This document shows positions 39,601 through 49,077 of a stretch of 64,000 nucleotides of DNA, piece after piece. Position 1 is the first letter of the stretch. Each line of letters begins with the position of its first letter. The stretch is from assembly GCF_900095205.1 (NCBI RefSeq), contig NZ_LT606951.1, positions 1,848,263-1,912,262 on the forward strand, in the 5' to 3' direction. A program made the position numbers and the translations under genes. Below the pieces are notes generated by a model, which saw only the letters and a list, made by a program, of their open reading frames with translations, did no database searches and was not told the DNA's origin. The stretch comes from Polynucleobacter necessarius. Lineage in GTDB: Bacteria; Pseudomonadota; Gammaproteobacteria; Burkholderiales; Burkholderiaceae.

Positions 39601-40779
39601 TGATCAATGTGACGAATTTTCGTCATGTCATCAAAATTCAAAATAGGCTGACTAACTTCTAAGCGCATTGGTGGATTGATGTTGTTTGTATCTAATAAAT
39701 TTGGTTTGGGTCCAATGAAAGAAACCAATGACATCACCATGTTCTCGCGAATCGGATCAATCGGAGGATTAGTAACTTGCGCAAAAAGTTGCTTGAAGTA
39801 GTTATAAAGCGGCTTATTTTTATTAGAAAGCACCGCCAATGGACTGTCATTTCCCATGGACCCGATAGCCTCTTCGCCATTCATGGCCATTGGAGCCATT
39901 GGATACTTAATATCCCCTCTTGGGTATAACCAAATGCTTGCTGACGATCTAATAACTTCGCTGCTGGACGGATATTCGTTTTTTCATCAACCAAGTCGGC
40001 TTTGCTTGCATCAACTTCATCCAATTTCACACGAACGGCATCAATCCAACTCTTATATGGTTTAGCTTTAGATACCGCGTCCTTCAACTCGATATCGTCA
40101 ATAATGCGACCCCGCTCCATGTCAATCATGAACATCTTGCCTGGTTGTAAACGCCATTTCTGAACAATCTTGCTTTCAGGAATTGGCAAAACACCCGCCT
40201 CAGATCCCATAATCACCAAATCATCATCAGTTACGTAATAGCGCGCTGGACGCAAACCATTGCGATCTAATGTCGCCCCAATCTGACGGCCATCAGTAAA
40301 TGCCATTGCTGCGAGACCATCCCATGGCTCCATCATTGCTGCATGGTACTCATAGAAAGCACGGCGATTGTCATCCACCAATGCATGTTGTTTTCCCATG
40401 CCTCCGGGATCATCATCATGGCTTGAGCAAGTGGATAGCCTGACATGACCAATAACTCTAAATAGTTATCAAAATAGGCTGTATCTGATTGACCCGGATA
40501 TATCAATGGCCAAAGTTTTTGCAAATCATCGCCAAGCACTGGTGAGCTAATTGCACCCTCGCGTGCATTAACCCAGTTAACGTTACCCTTAACAGTGTTA
40601 ATTTCGCCGTTGTGTGCAATCATGCGATACGGATGCGCTAACTCCCATGCAGGGAAGGTGTTAGTAGAGAAACGCTGATGCACTAATGCAAGGGCAGATA
40701 CAGTGCGTTTGTCTTGCAAGTCTTGGTAATACGCGCCAACTTGATTTGCTAACAGCAAACCCTTGTAAACAATGGCTCT
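36648..40779 (-). pseudogene. gltB: Glutamate synthase large subunit, truncated and multiply broken
   Basis: Remains of the 1500-residue GltB. The 5' end is missing: homology begins at [20 protein letters not shown], about residue 200, so the glutaminase Cys and most of the amidotransferase domain are gone, replaced by a transposase fragment. Further lesions: a frameshift near 40388-40395 (PEAWENN), another near 39914-39917 (CCCC run), and an in-frame TAA at 37809-37811 where VGVATQDPELR is expected (CAA to TAA). FMN and Fe-S regions remain readable, e.g. [20 protein letters not shown] and [16 protein letters not shown]. The C-terminal glutamate synthase alpha domain ([14 protein letters not shown]) is intact. 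Confidence 0.93.
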
Positions 40780-41139
40780 ATATAGCGTTGGCAACGAAGA
40801 AAATAATCTGAATCAATTAAGGATGATCGATAACGCCCTTCCCAAATAGTTCCTGAACGACGATGCTGTTGATTGAAGTACTGCGCATACCTACGCCCTA
40901 AAGATTGCATCGTTCTGGCGAGCGAATCTTCATTTTGTGACGTCATCAGTAAATGCACATGGTTAGGCATCAATGCGAATGCATGTACAGCACCAACCAA
41001 ATTGTCTAGCAGCTTCTCGCAGCCACTCTAAATAAACTCGCCGATCTGACTCGCCAAAGAAAAGTATTTCGCGATTATTCCCGCGAACCATGACATGCAT
41101 TGCTTGGCCAGGTATAACGGTGCGCGCTTGCCGTGCCAT
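40779..41139 (-). pseudogene. REP-associated tyrosine transposase (Y1_Tnp/RayT-like), truncated
   Basis: N-terminal 110 or so residues of an HUH-type transposase of the TnpA_REP group. ATG 41139 opens MARQARTVIPGQAMHVMVRG, then NNREILFFGESDRRVYLEWL. One frameshift lies near 40998-41008 (Phe-Gly before AVHAFALMPNHVHLLM, which holds the HUH motif). The rest is [35 protein letters not shown] and CQRYIE, where the normal YIELNPVRA continues. At that point the sequence switches to gltB. It starts 12 nt after the ponA stop. No REP-like hairpin array is evident nearby. Confidence 0.85.
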
Positions 41140-41151
41140 TTTGAATACGAA

Positions 41152-43488
41152 CTATTGCAGCTCGCGTGCACCGCCACTGTTAGAAAACTCTGGAATAAAC
41201 CAGTCACCATCAACTTGCGTGACGCCACTAGGCACTTCACGCGCCTCTTGTGGGACATCTTTTAATGCGGTCGACATATAGGAAATCCACATTGGCAATG
41301 CAAGGCCACCGCCAGTCTCACGGTCACCCAAGCTTGCAGGCTTATCAAAACCAATCCACGCTATAGCAACTACTTTGGGGTTATAGCCAGCGAACCAAGC
41401 ATCATGAGAATCATTCGTTGTACCTGTTTTTCCAGCAATATCTGAACGACCCAATTTTCCGCGTGCAGATGCTGCAGTACCCGTTTTGGCGACTTCTTGG
41501 AGCATGCTATCCATGACGAAAGCTGTACGAGCATCTAATACACGAGTCGCATCTTCACGTGCATGAGTAGGTTTAGCCTCAAACAAAACAGCGCCTTTGG
41601 AATCGACTATCTTGTCGATCAAAAATGGATCAACACGATAGCCGCCATTTGCGAAGACGCTATAAGCCGATGCCATTTGCAATGGTGTTACGGAACCTGC
41701 GCCCAAGGCCATCGTCAGATAGGGTGGGTGTTTTTCTGGCTCAAAGCCAAAACGCTGAATATATTCTTGTGCATAGGATGGGCCAATCGCTCGAATAATA
41801 CGAACTGAAACTAAGTTTTTTGATTTTGCTAAAGCATTGCGCAAACGCATCATGCCGTCGTACTTATCATCGTAGTTTTTAGGTTCCCATGCCTGGCTGC
41901 CTGTTTCCATGCTACCAATAGACAGAGGTGCATCATTAACCATCGTGCTTGGGGCGAAGCCTTTTTCAAGTGCGGCAGCATAGATAAAAGGCTTAAATGA
42001 TGAACCAGGTTGACGCAAAGCTTGTGTCACGTGATTAAATTGATTGCGGCGGAAATCAAATCCGCCTACCAAAGAAAGTATCGCACCCGTCTCTGCATTC
42101 ATAGATACAAAGGCTGCCTCCACTTGCGGTAGTTGCGCCAACTTCCAAACTCCCCCATCCGATAAAAGACGTACGACTGCTCCGGGACGCAAATGCTTTT
42201 TAGGTTGAGTGCTATCAGTAATCGATGCAGCTGCCAATTTCATACCTTCGCCTTTAACGGTGATTGTGTCACCAGTTGCGATCATGACCTGCATTTCCTT
42301 TGGTTTCACATCAAGCACAACCCCAGACTGCAAATTATCCAGTTGCGGATATGCAAGCAATGCCTCATCAATCGCACGCTGGCGTTTCACTGGATCCTCT
42401 GGAAGATCAATAAAACCTTCTGGTCCACGATAAGCATGACGCAAGTCGTATTCAAAAATACCGCGACGGACTGCTTTATAAGCAGCATCTTGATCAGCCT
42501 TCAATATGGTTGTGTAGACATCTATCCCTTGAGAGTAGATTACCTCCCCATACTGCGTGAATAGTAATTGACGAACCATCTCAGCCGGGAAATCCGCTCG
42601 AACTGCGAACTCATTACCTAAGCCACGAATATGCAATTCCTCAATCATTGCTTTTTGGTATTCTTCTGGAGTGATATAGCCAAGATCGCGCATACGCTGA
42701 AGAATGTACTCTTGACGAATCTTCGCCCGGCGGAAATTGCTAACAGGGTTATAGGCTGATGGAGCCTTTGGCAAACCTGCCAACATTGCCGACTCAGCAA
42801 TAGTGATGTCTTTTAACTCTTTACCAAAATAGATCTGCGCTGCACTTGAAAAGCCAAATGCCCGCTGACCCAAGAAAATCTGGTTCATGTAGATTTCCAG
42901 AATCTTATCTTTAGTGAGTTGAGACTCAATTTCCCATGCCAATAGGACTTCATAAATTTTTCGGCTAAAAGTTTTCTCATTACTAAGGAAAAAATTGCGG
43001 GCCTCCTGCATGGTGATAGTGGAAGCTCCTTGTGAAAGATGCCCACGTAAGTTCGTGACTGCCGCTCGCAAAATCCCCACATAGTCCACGCCGCCATGAG
43101 AATAAAAACGATCATCTTCGATTGCCAAAACAGCATTGCGCATATTTTGAGGTATTTCATTTAGCGGAATGACTTTGCGACGCTCTTCCCCAAACTCACC
43201 AATTAAGACCTTGTCAGCCGTATAAATACGTAAAGGGGTCTTAGGGTTGTAATCGGTTAAGGCAGAAATTTTGGGAAGGTTGGGCTTAGCGACCAAAAAC
43301 GCATAGCCGAGTAATAAAGCAACCACCAAAGCAAAAACAACACCAATAATTAACAAAGCCTTTACCAGCGGATTGCTTAAACCCTTCCGAGATGGGGCAG
43401 GATCATGTCGCTGATGCCGAGGACGCCTATCGGGTTGACGAATGGATCGCTGATTTACAGGCGGCTTGTCTTTAGGAGGTAAGGCCAT
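41152..43488 (-). CDS. mrcA: Penicillin-binding protein 1A (bifunctional)
   Basis: A 778-aa class A PBP (also called ponA). A basic cytoplasmic tail and one membrane helix (ALLIIGVVFALVVALLLGYA) are followed by the GT51 domain: AVLAIEDDRFYSHGGVDYVG, GASTITMQEARNFFLS, RKIYEVLLAWEIE. An OB-like insert lies around residues 330-460. The transpeptidase domain has SSFK (QPGSSFKPFIYAAALEKG), SKN (LAKSKNLVS) and KTGT (GKTGTTNDSHDAW). In the glycosyltransferase motif Val is usual where Glu is seen (TMQEARNF). Otherwise intact and full length. It now points toward gltB rather than toward cyaY. Confidence 0.95.
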   Translation of the reverse strand: MALPPKDKPPVNQRSIRQPDRRPRHQRHDPAPSRKGLSNPLVKALLIIGVVFALVVALLLGYAFLVAKPNLPKISALTDYNPKTPLRIYTADKVLIGEFGEERRKVIPLNEIPQNMRNAVLAIEDDRFYSHGGVDYVGILRAAVTNLRGHLSQGASTITMQEARNFFLSNEKTFSRKIYEVLLAWEIESQLTKDKILEIYMNQIFLGQRAFGFSSAAQIYFGKELKDITIAESAMLAGLPKAPSAYNPVSNFRRAKIRQEYILQRMRDLGYITPEEYQKAMIEELHIRGLGNEFAVRADFPAEMVRQLLFTQYGEVIYSQGIDVYTTILKADQDAAYKAVRRGIFEYDLRHAYRGPEGFIDLPEDPVKRQRAIDEALLAYPQLDNLQSGVVLDVKPKEMQVMIATGDTITVKGEGMKLAAASITDSTQPKKHLRPGAVVRLLSDGGVWKLAQLPQVEAAFVSMNAETGAILSLVGGFDFRRNQFNHVTQALRQPGSSFKPFIYAAALEKGFAPSTMVNDAPLSIGSMETGSQAWEPKNYDDKYDGMMRLRNALAKSKNLVSVRIIRAIGPSYAQEYIQRFGFEPEKHPPYLTMALGAGSVTPLQMASAYSVFANGGYRVDPFLIDKIVDSKGAVLFEAKPTHAREDATRVLDARTAFVMDSMLQEVAKTGTAASARGKLGRSDIAGKTGTTNDSHDAWFAGYNPKVVAIAWIGFDKPASLGDRETGGGLALPMWISYMSTALKDVPQEAREVPSGVTQVDGDWFIPEFSNSGGARELQ

Positions 43489-43681
43489 ATTCCCAAATTA
43501 TAGGGTGCTTAGACAATTTCCCTAAAAGCTACAAAATCCTTGATTTGCCAATAAATGGGGTTCAAATTTCTGACGCAGGGTTCAAGCTGAACTGATAGAT
43601 TTTCAATACTCAAAACGAAAGAATATGGCATGCCCACACGCCATATTTCCACCCAATTCTTTGATGAAATTTTGAGCGGCC
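43489..43681. other. Non-coding decayed stretch between ponA and the pilus remnants
   Basis: No convincing gene in either strand. In relatives pilM and pilN lie here, divergent from ponA. Only short open fragments remain, none recognisable. The ponA promoter should be in the first 100 bp. Confidence 0.5.
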
Positions 43682-44328
43682 TTGGAGATGACCCCGCCAT
43701 CCCCGATCCCCATGGGATTCGAAAACCTCGCATCCCGAAAAATAACCCCCCCTACACCAATAAATCAGGGCAAAAGTAGGTCGTTCACCGAGCCCTTAAA
43801 TGACTTTCAAATTCAAAAATTGATCCCTAGATTGGGTAATTTAGCAGCCCTTATGGGGGTGTTGCTTGCTGGACTTTTAGCATTTTTTTGTTGCAACCAA
43901 TGCGACCGATGATCATGCACAGGTCGCTTTAGAGGAATCTAAAAAGTCGATTTTGGAGTTAAAAAAGGAAATGTCGCTAATGCGTGCTGAGCTTGAGCAA
44001 GACCAAGATGACCTATATTTATTAATAGAAAAATTAGAAGTAAGTATTCACTCTTTAAAGGATAAGAAGCCTGAAATCCGAGTTTTCAGCAAGCCGCAAG
44101 CGCTCAATCATGAAACTGAATTGCGCCGCTGGCGCTCTACCTAGGAACATCCCAAATGGGCGCCTCTCAAAAGGCCTATTTCCATTCCGGCAAAAACTAT
44201 CTTGTCTTTGAAAAGGGTGCGCAAGCTTTAGGGGAATGGCGTCTGAGCAATATCGAAAAGGAGTTCGCGACCTTCACCCACCATCTTGGCAAATCTCTCG
44301 CTCTGAAGAGGCATCCAAAAGCGAATGA
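43682..44328 (+). pseudogene. Type IV pilus assembly protein remnant (PilO/PilP-like)
   Basis: Pieces of one protein in three frames: a membrane helix after DFQIQKLIPRLGNLAALMGV; a coiled coil (ALEESKKSILELKKEMSLMR then AELEQDQDDLYLLIEKLEVS); and YLGTSQMGASQKAYFHSGKN with LVFEKGAQALGEWRLSNIE, which resembles the small beta domain of PilP. Frame changes lie near 43885-43910, 44135-44150 and 44280-44310. The last frame ends in ASKSE with TGA overlapping the pilQ ATG. The family call rests on position just before pilQ and on the helix plus coiled-coil layout. Confidence 0.55.
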
Positions 44329-45445
44329 AGGTTATCGCAAATTACACCCAGAAATACTTAAAACCTTTCTGGATTTGGTTGGCTGTTTTGATGCTCTCGT
44401 CGACCAACAATGCGGCTGGAAATTCATCCTCACAAAATCATTTTCTAAACTCTATTAGTCTTCAATTTACTGATATTGAAATAGCCGAACTTTTACAAGC
44501 GCTGGCTAAATTGGGAAATACCAATTTTTTATTAAGTGAGTCAATTAAGGGCAGGATTTCGGTTGATCTCAAAAACACCCCATGGGAAAATGCGCTCCAT
44601 TCGATTTTGGCCGGCCGGGGTTTGCGCCTGGTTCGAAACGAGGATATCTATTGGATTGGACCCCATGGGGAAATTCAAGCATTTCAAAAATACCGCCGAG
44701 AAGACGCAGCCCTGCCGTTTGGAGGCGACCATATCAACAGTCCAAGGCAAATCCTCATTGAAGCACGTATTGTCGAGGCCGATGAGCGTTTTGCCGGAGA
44801 GCTGGGGATAAAACTGGGTTACCAAGCTCAAGGGATTAATGGGAATGCAGAGAAAAAAATAGTGGGCAATATGGATCTAGGAGGCACAGGTCTAAACGGA
44901 TTTAATCCGGCCACCATGGCTGCTACCTTGGTATCCAAAATGCCAGCCGGATCCTTCAAGCTGAGCTTTCAGCCCTTGAATCAGAGGGGCACGGAAAAAC
45001 ACTTTCCAATCCACGCATCATGACTGGTGACCAGGTAAAGGCTACTATTGAGCAAGGGACGGAGTTACCCTACCAAACCTCCAACCAAAATGGCAGCAAA
45101 CTGCAATTCAGAAAGGCCAACTTGCGCCTAGAGGTTCTACCCAAAATTCATCCAGACGGCAGGATATCGTTACTAGCGGGCATCAACAAAAACACAGTGG
45201 GCATGAAAACAGAGCAAGGTTATGCCATTGATACTAAGAGCCTAAGTTCGGAGGTCACCGTGGAAAACGGTGGAACAGCCATTATTGGTGGAATTTACCA
45301 AACCACCGAACGAGAGGATGAAGTCAAAATCCCATTGCTAGGAGATATCTCTCTAATTGGTCATTTTTTTCGTCATAAATCCAAGTTACAAGACAAAACG
45401 GAGCTTCTTGTCTTTTTAACTCCGACCGTTCTAGATAAACCCTAA
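44325..45445 (+). pseudogene. pilQ: Type IV pilus secretin PilQ, one frameshift
   Basis: Outer-membrane secretin for type IV pili and DNA uptake, about 370 residues if restored, so without the N-terminal AMIN repeats of longer PilQ. A signal-like segment (YLKPFWIWLAVLMLSS) precedes an N0/STN domain (ISLQFTDIEIAELLQALAKL). Next are RQILIEARIVEADERFAGEL and, in another frame, LSALESEGHGKTLSNPRIMT, ENGGTAIIGGIYQTTERED, and the end KTELLVFLTPTVL. The break is near 44960-44975 (AAGCTGAGCTTTC). Loss matches decay of the other pil genes. Confidence 0.85.
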
Positions 45446-45457
45446 TAAAATCGAAGG

Positions 45458-45982
45458 GTGAACTCTGCGACAAACAATATCTTTCTAATCGGCCTAATGG
45501 GTGCTGGGAAATCGACTGTTGGCAAAGTCTTAGCAAAAAAACTAGGGCGTCGTTTTTTGGATGCCGACCATGTCATTGAAGAACGCTGTGGGGTAAAAAT
45601 ACCGGTCATTTTTGAAATGGAAAGTGAGGAAGGTTTTCGCAAACGGGAAGCCCAAGCCATTCGAAACATTACCGGCGAACAGGATATTATTTTGGCCACT
45701 GGCGGAGGCGCTATTTTGTTGCCAGAAAATCGTCAAGCGCTAAGTGAACGTGGCACTGTTATTTATTTACACGCAAACCCCAGCGAGCTTTGGCATCGCA
45801 CCAAAGGTAGTGAGGGGCGCCCTCTGCTAAAAAACGGTGATGCCAAGAAGATCTTAGAGAATTTATATGCAATTCGCGATCCACTGTATCGTGAAATCGC
45901 TGACCATGTAATTGAAACCGGCAAACCTAGCGTTAATCAACTGGTCAACACCTTAATCATGCAACTTGAACTTTCCGCTTGA
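45458..45982 (+). CDS. aroK: Shikimate kinase
   Basis: A 174-aa P-loop kinase making shikimate 3-phosphate. Walker [10 protein letters not shown] is at residues 12-20. Substrate-binding [28 protein letters not shown] and ATGGGAI are present, and the lid Arg is in EGRPLL. The start is GTG at 45458, 12 nt after the pilQ stop, with GAAGG immediately before and little spacing. It was probably co-transcribed with pilQ. It is now the first intact gene of that unit, so transcription must cross pilus debris. Confidence 0.94.
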   Translation: MNSATNNIFLIGLMGAGKSTVGKVLAKKLGRRFLDADHVIEERCGVKIPVIFEMESEEGFRKREAQAIRNITGEQDIILATGGGAILLPENRQALSERGTVIYLHANPSELWHRTKGSEGRPLLKNGDAKKILENLYAIRDPLYREIADHVIETGKPSVNQLVNTLIMQLELSA

Positions 45983-45990
45983 ATAGAACA

Positions 45991-47073
45991 ATGAAAATAC
46001 TTGAAGTTGACCTAGGTAATCGAAGTTATCCAATCTATATTGGCACCGATCTAATTGATCAACCTAGCTTATTCAGCGCATGTGAAAAAGCCACCTCAAT
46101 CTACATTGTGAGCAACACCACAGTTGCCCCGCTTTATGCTGAACGGCTGACCAAAACGCTCAATACATTTGGCAAGTCAGTTAGAACGATTGTGTTGCCT
46201 GATGGCGAGTCTTATAAAGACTGGAAAAATCTCCAGTTAATTTTTGATGATCTTTTAAAGTTTGGCGCTGATCGCCAAACCATGTTGGTAGCCTTAGGTG
46301 GGGGAGTTATTGGCGACATGACTGGATTTGCTGCCGCCAGCTTCATGCGTGGCGTTCGCTTTATTCAAGTGCCAACAACCTTACTTTCTCAAGTGGATTC
46401 TTCAGTCGGCGGCAAGACTGGCATCAACCATTCGCTTGGTAAAAATATGATTGGAGCCTTTTATCAGCCAGTTGCTGTGATTGCCGATTTTAATACCCTC
46501 AAGACACTTCCCCCGAGAGAGCTTTCTGCCGGACTTGCAGAAGTGATTAAACATAGCGCCATCGCGGATGCTCAATTTTTAGACTGGATTGAAACTAATG
46601 CAAAGGCATTGTTGGCTTGCAGCACTGAGGCGATGGGGCACGCAGTTTTACGTTCATGCGAAATTAAATCTGCCGTAGTTTCTGCCGATGAAAGAGAGGG
46701 TGGTATTCGTGCAACTCTGAACTTTGGACACACTTTTGGTCACGCAATTGAAGCAGGCATGGGTTACGGCGAATGGTTACACGGCGAAGCCGTTGGTTGT
46801 GGCATGGTACTTGGCGCAGACTTATCACGTCGCCTCAATTACATCAGCGAAGCCGACGTGCAGCGCCTCACCAAAATTATTCAATCCATGAATTTACCAA
46901 TTACACCCCCTAAGTTTGGTGCAAAGCGCTACATGGAGCTCATGCAGGTTGATAAAAAAACTGAAAGCGGGCAAATCCGTTATGTTGTTTTAGAAAAGAT
47001 TGGTAAAGCCCAAATTAAAAGTGTGGCTGATGCCCAAGTGATCGAAACTTTAAGCGCTACTGGCGCCGCCTAA
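45991..47073 (+). CDS. aroB: 3-dehydroquinate synthase
   Basis: A 360-aa NAD- and metal-dependent enzyme making dehydroquinate, the first ring of the shikimate pathway. Motifs: [50 protein letters not shown] and [12 protein letters not shown] with metal-binding His. ATG 45991 is chosen since the family begins at this point ([14 protein letters not shown]); TTG 45979 would overlap the aroK stop. The stop overlaps the cyaY stop by 3 bp on the opposite strand. dgt, usual downstream neighbour in relatives, is absent. Confidence 0.95.
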   Translation: MKILEVDLGNRSYPIYIGTDLIDQPSLFSACEKATSIYIVSNTTVAPLYAERLTKTLNTFGKSVRTIVLPDGESYKDWKNLQLIFDDLLKFGADRQTMLVALGGGVIGDMTGFAAASFMRGVRFIQVPTTLLSQVDSSVGGKTGINHSLGKNMIGAFYQPVAVIADFNTLKTLPPRELSAGLAEVIKHSAIADAQFLDWIETNAKALLACSTEAMGHAVLRSCEIKSAVVSADEREGGIRATLNFGHTFGHAIEAGMGYGEWLHGEAVGCGMVLGADLSRRLNYISEADVQRLTKIIQSMNLPITPPKFGAKRYMELMQVDKKTESGQIRYVVLEKIGKAQIKSVADAQVIETLSATGAA

Positions 47074-47441
47074 ATCAAATCAATCTTAATGGGATGCCCG
47101 GCCTGAGTGCTAGCAAACTTGGCCAAATCACTTAATAACTCATTCCCAGTTTTGGTATCCAACCATAACGGCTTTGTCATGGTGCCAGCCCAGCGATAGT
47201 GATAACCACCAGATTTAGCAGCCACCCAAATTTCATGCAAAGGCGGCTGAGTATTGACCACAATGACGCTTTTATCCTTAAAACGAATATTGATGACATT
47301 ACCACCCTGACGCTCAACGTCTAGATCTAGCTCGTCATCGGCAGCCTCTAATGCTACTTCGATAGAGTGCAATAAATGGCTTCCGAGCGCATAGAACTGC
47401 CTGCCATCGATGGTTTCTACGCCTGAATTATTTGGGTTCAT
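47070..47441 (-). CDS. cyaY: Frataxin-like iron-sulfur protein CyaY
   Basis: A 123-aa frataxin homologue that modulates IscS and Fe-S cluster assembly. Acidic helix [20 protein letters not shown], then [38 protein letters not shown], and a final helix. ATG 47441 has AGGA about 9 nt upstream; the frame opens 15 codons earlier. It diverges from lptM, with 47 bp between the starts. Intact. Confidence 0.93.
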   Translation of the reverse strand: MNPNNSGVETIDGRQFYALGSHLLHSIEVALEAADDELDLDVERQGGNVINIRFKDKSVIVVNTQPPLHEIWVAAKSGGYHYRWAGTMTKPLWLDTKTGNELLSDLAKFASTQAGHPIKIDLI

Positions 47442-47488
47442 ATCGGAGTCCTGTATGCTATATTCAACCATTTGTTTTAGAAACATTC

Positions 47489-47680
47489 ATGATAGCGATT
47501 CTTAATAGAACCCTCTGCTTTAGCCTTTTAATATCCCTTGTTGGGTGTGGGGTAAGAGGTCCGCTATATATGCCAAATGTACCACCAGTTCCGCTAGCTC
47601 CTACAGAGCCAGAACCCAAAGGCAAACTCTATCCACCACAAACGCCTGCCAGCCCTAGCAGTCCTTTATCGACCAAGTAA
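47489..47680 (+). CDS. lptM: Small lipoprotein LptM (YifL-like)
   Basis: A 63-aa lipoprotein. The signal helix RTLCFSLLISLVGC ends at the lipobox Cys, followed by GVRGPLYMPNVPPVPL, the short conserved stretch of the LptM family, and a Pro-rich tail. LptM helps mature the LptDE translocon. It sits directly before lysA, the family's classical place; its stop overlaps the lysA ATG (TAATGA). Confidence 0.85.
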   Translation: MIAILNRTLCFSLLISLVGCGVRGPLYMPNVPPVPLAPTEPEPKGKLYPPQTPASPSSPLSTK

Positions 47681-48978
47681 TGACAGGCAAAATAACTCCA
47701 ATCCCTAAGTTATCCGGTTACACCGAACGTGATGGCAATTGGTATGTCGAAGAAATTCCACTTTCAGATTTGGCAAAGAAATTTGGGACACCACTATATG
47801 TCTACAGCAAAAAGGCGTTAACTGAAGCCTATCAAGCATACGACAAAGCCTGTGTTGATGGTAACGGTAAACGTCGTGCGCGCGTGCACTATGCGATGAA
47901 AGCCAACAGCAATTTAGCTGTGATTGATTGTTTTAAAAGACTGGGTGCTGGATTTGATTTAGTCAGCGGCGGTGAATTAGCGCGTGCATTAGCAATTGGT
48001 GCAGATCCTAAAAGCCTAGTATTTGCGGGTGCAGGAAAGTCTGCCTTAGAAATCGCTTCTACCCTAAAGGCTGGCGCCAAATGTATTAATGTTGAATCAA
48101 TTGCTGAACTCCATAAGATTAATCGAGTGGCAACTGAACTCAATCTGCGCGCACCAATCTCGTTGCGCGTTAATCCTGATGTGGATGCACAAACTCACCC
48201 CTATATTTCTACAGGATTAAAGGGAAATAAATTTGGCATCGCCTATCACAAAGTTTTAAAAACCTACCGTGAAGCGTCTCAACTTTCACAAATTGATGTA
48301 GTAGGTATTGATTGTCACATCGGCTCACAAATCACCACCACTGCCCCCTACTTAGATGCGCTCGATAAAGTTTTAGATTTGGTGGAGCACCTGAAAAGAG
48401 AGGGTATTGTGATTCACCATCTCGACCTGGGTGGAGGCCTCGGAATTTCTTATGGCGATGAAACACCGCCAGACATAACTGAGTTTACAAATACCTTGCT
48501 GAATCGAGTAGCTGAGCGTGGTTTTAGTCATCTGGATGTTGTTCTTGAGCCAGGTAGATCATTAGTTGGCAATGCTGGCGTGCTTTTAACGACTGTTGAA
48601 TATTTAAAGCCAGGCGCCGAAAAGAATTTCTGCATTGTTGACGCGGCCATGACTGAATTGATGCGTCCAGCCTTGTATGAAGCCCATCACGGCATAGTGC
48701 CCATTCAAAAGAAAGCAGCAAAAGCCTTCACTTATGACGTTGTTGGTCCCGTCTGCGAATCCGGCGATTGGCTTGGCAGAGATCGTCACCTTGCAGTAGA
48801 AGAGGGCGATCTTCTTGCTATTCTGTCTGCTGGTGCCTATGGTTTTGTAATGGCATCGAACTACAACACGCGCCCAAAGCCTGCAGAGGTCATGGTTGAC
48901 GGAAAAAATGCTTACGTCATTCGCGTGCGTGAAAAAACTGCTGATTTATTCTCTTCAGAATCTGTTTTACCAAACTAA
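47680..48978 (+). CDS. lysA: Diaminopimelate decarboxylase
   Basis: A 432-aa fold-III PLP enzyme converting meso-diaminopimelate to lysine. The PLP lysine is in VHYAMKANSNLAV and the glycine-rich phosphate loop in HHLDLGGGLGISYG. GIDCHIGSQ and EPGRSLVGNAGVL match the family. The substrate-binding Cys is in VGPVCESGDWLG. ATG overlaps the lptM stop, so the two are coupled. Intact. Confidence 0.96.
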   Translation: MTGKITPIPKLSGYTERDGNWYVEEIPLSDLAKKFGTPLYVYSKKALTEAYQAYDKACVDGNGKRRARVHYAMKANSNLAVIDCFKRLGAGFDLVSGGELARALAIGADPKSLVFAGAGKSALEIASTLKAGAKCINVESIAELHKINRVATELNLRAPISLRVNPDVDAQTHPYISTGLKGNKFGIAYHKVLKTYREASQLSQIDVVGIDCHIGSQITTTAPYLDALDKVLDLVEHLKREGIVIHHLDLGGGLGISYGDETPPDITEFTNTLLNRVAERGFSHLDVVLEPGRSLVGNAGVLLTTVEYLKPGAEKNFCIVDAAMTELMRPALYEAHHGIVPIQKKAAKAFTYDVVGPVCESGDWLGRDRHLAVEEGDLLAILSAGAYGFVMASNYNTRPKPAEVMVDGKNAYVIRVREKTADLFSSESVLPN

Positions 48979-49030
48979 AACTGGCATTAGAAATCTGTTT
49001 GAAAAAACTGTTCTAGAATTTTAGACAAAT

Positions 49031-49064
49031 AAAAACCCCGCTCAAGTAGCGGGATTTTGTTTTT
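49031..49064. terminator. Terminator between lysA and the cytochrome c gene
   Basis: Stem CCCGCT/AGCGGG (49037-49042, 49048-49053) with a 5-nt loop, an A-run before and ATTTTGTTTTT after. It can serve lysA and, in reverse, the convergent cytochrome gene. Confidence 0.75.
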
Positions 49065-49077
49065 GAAGCTTTAGAAA

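Noticed and set aside
40779..41139. A complete insertion sequence
   Set aside because: Only the N-terminal part of the transposase is present; no terminal repeats, target duplication or second end were found.
43509..43733. A 74-codon open frame on the minus strand upstream of ponA
   Set aside because: Its product has no family features, and it overlaps pilus debris on the other strand; it looks like chance openness.
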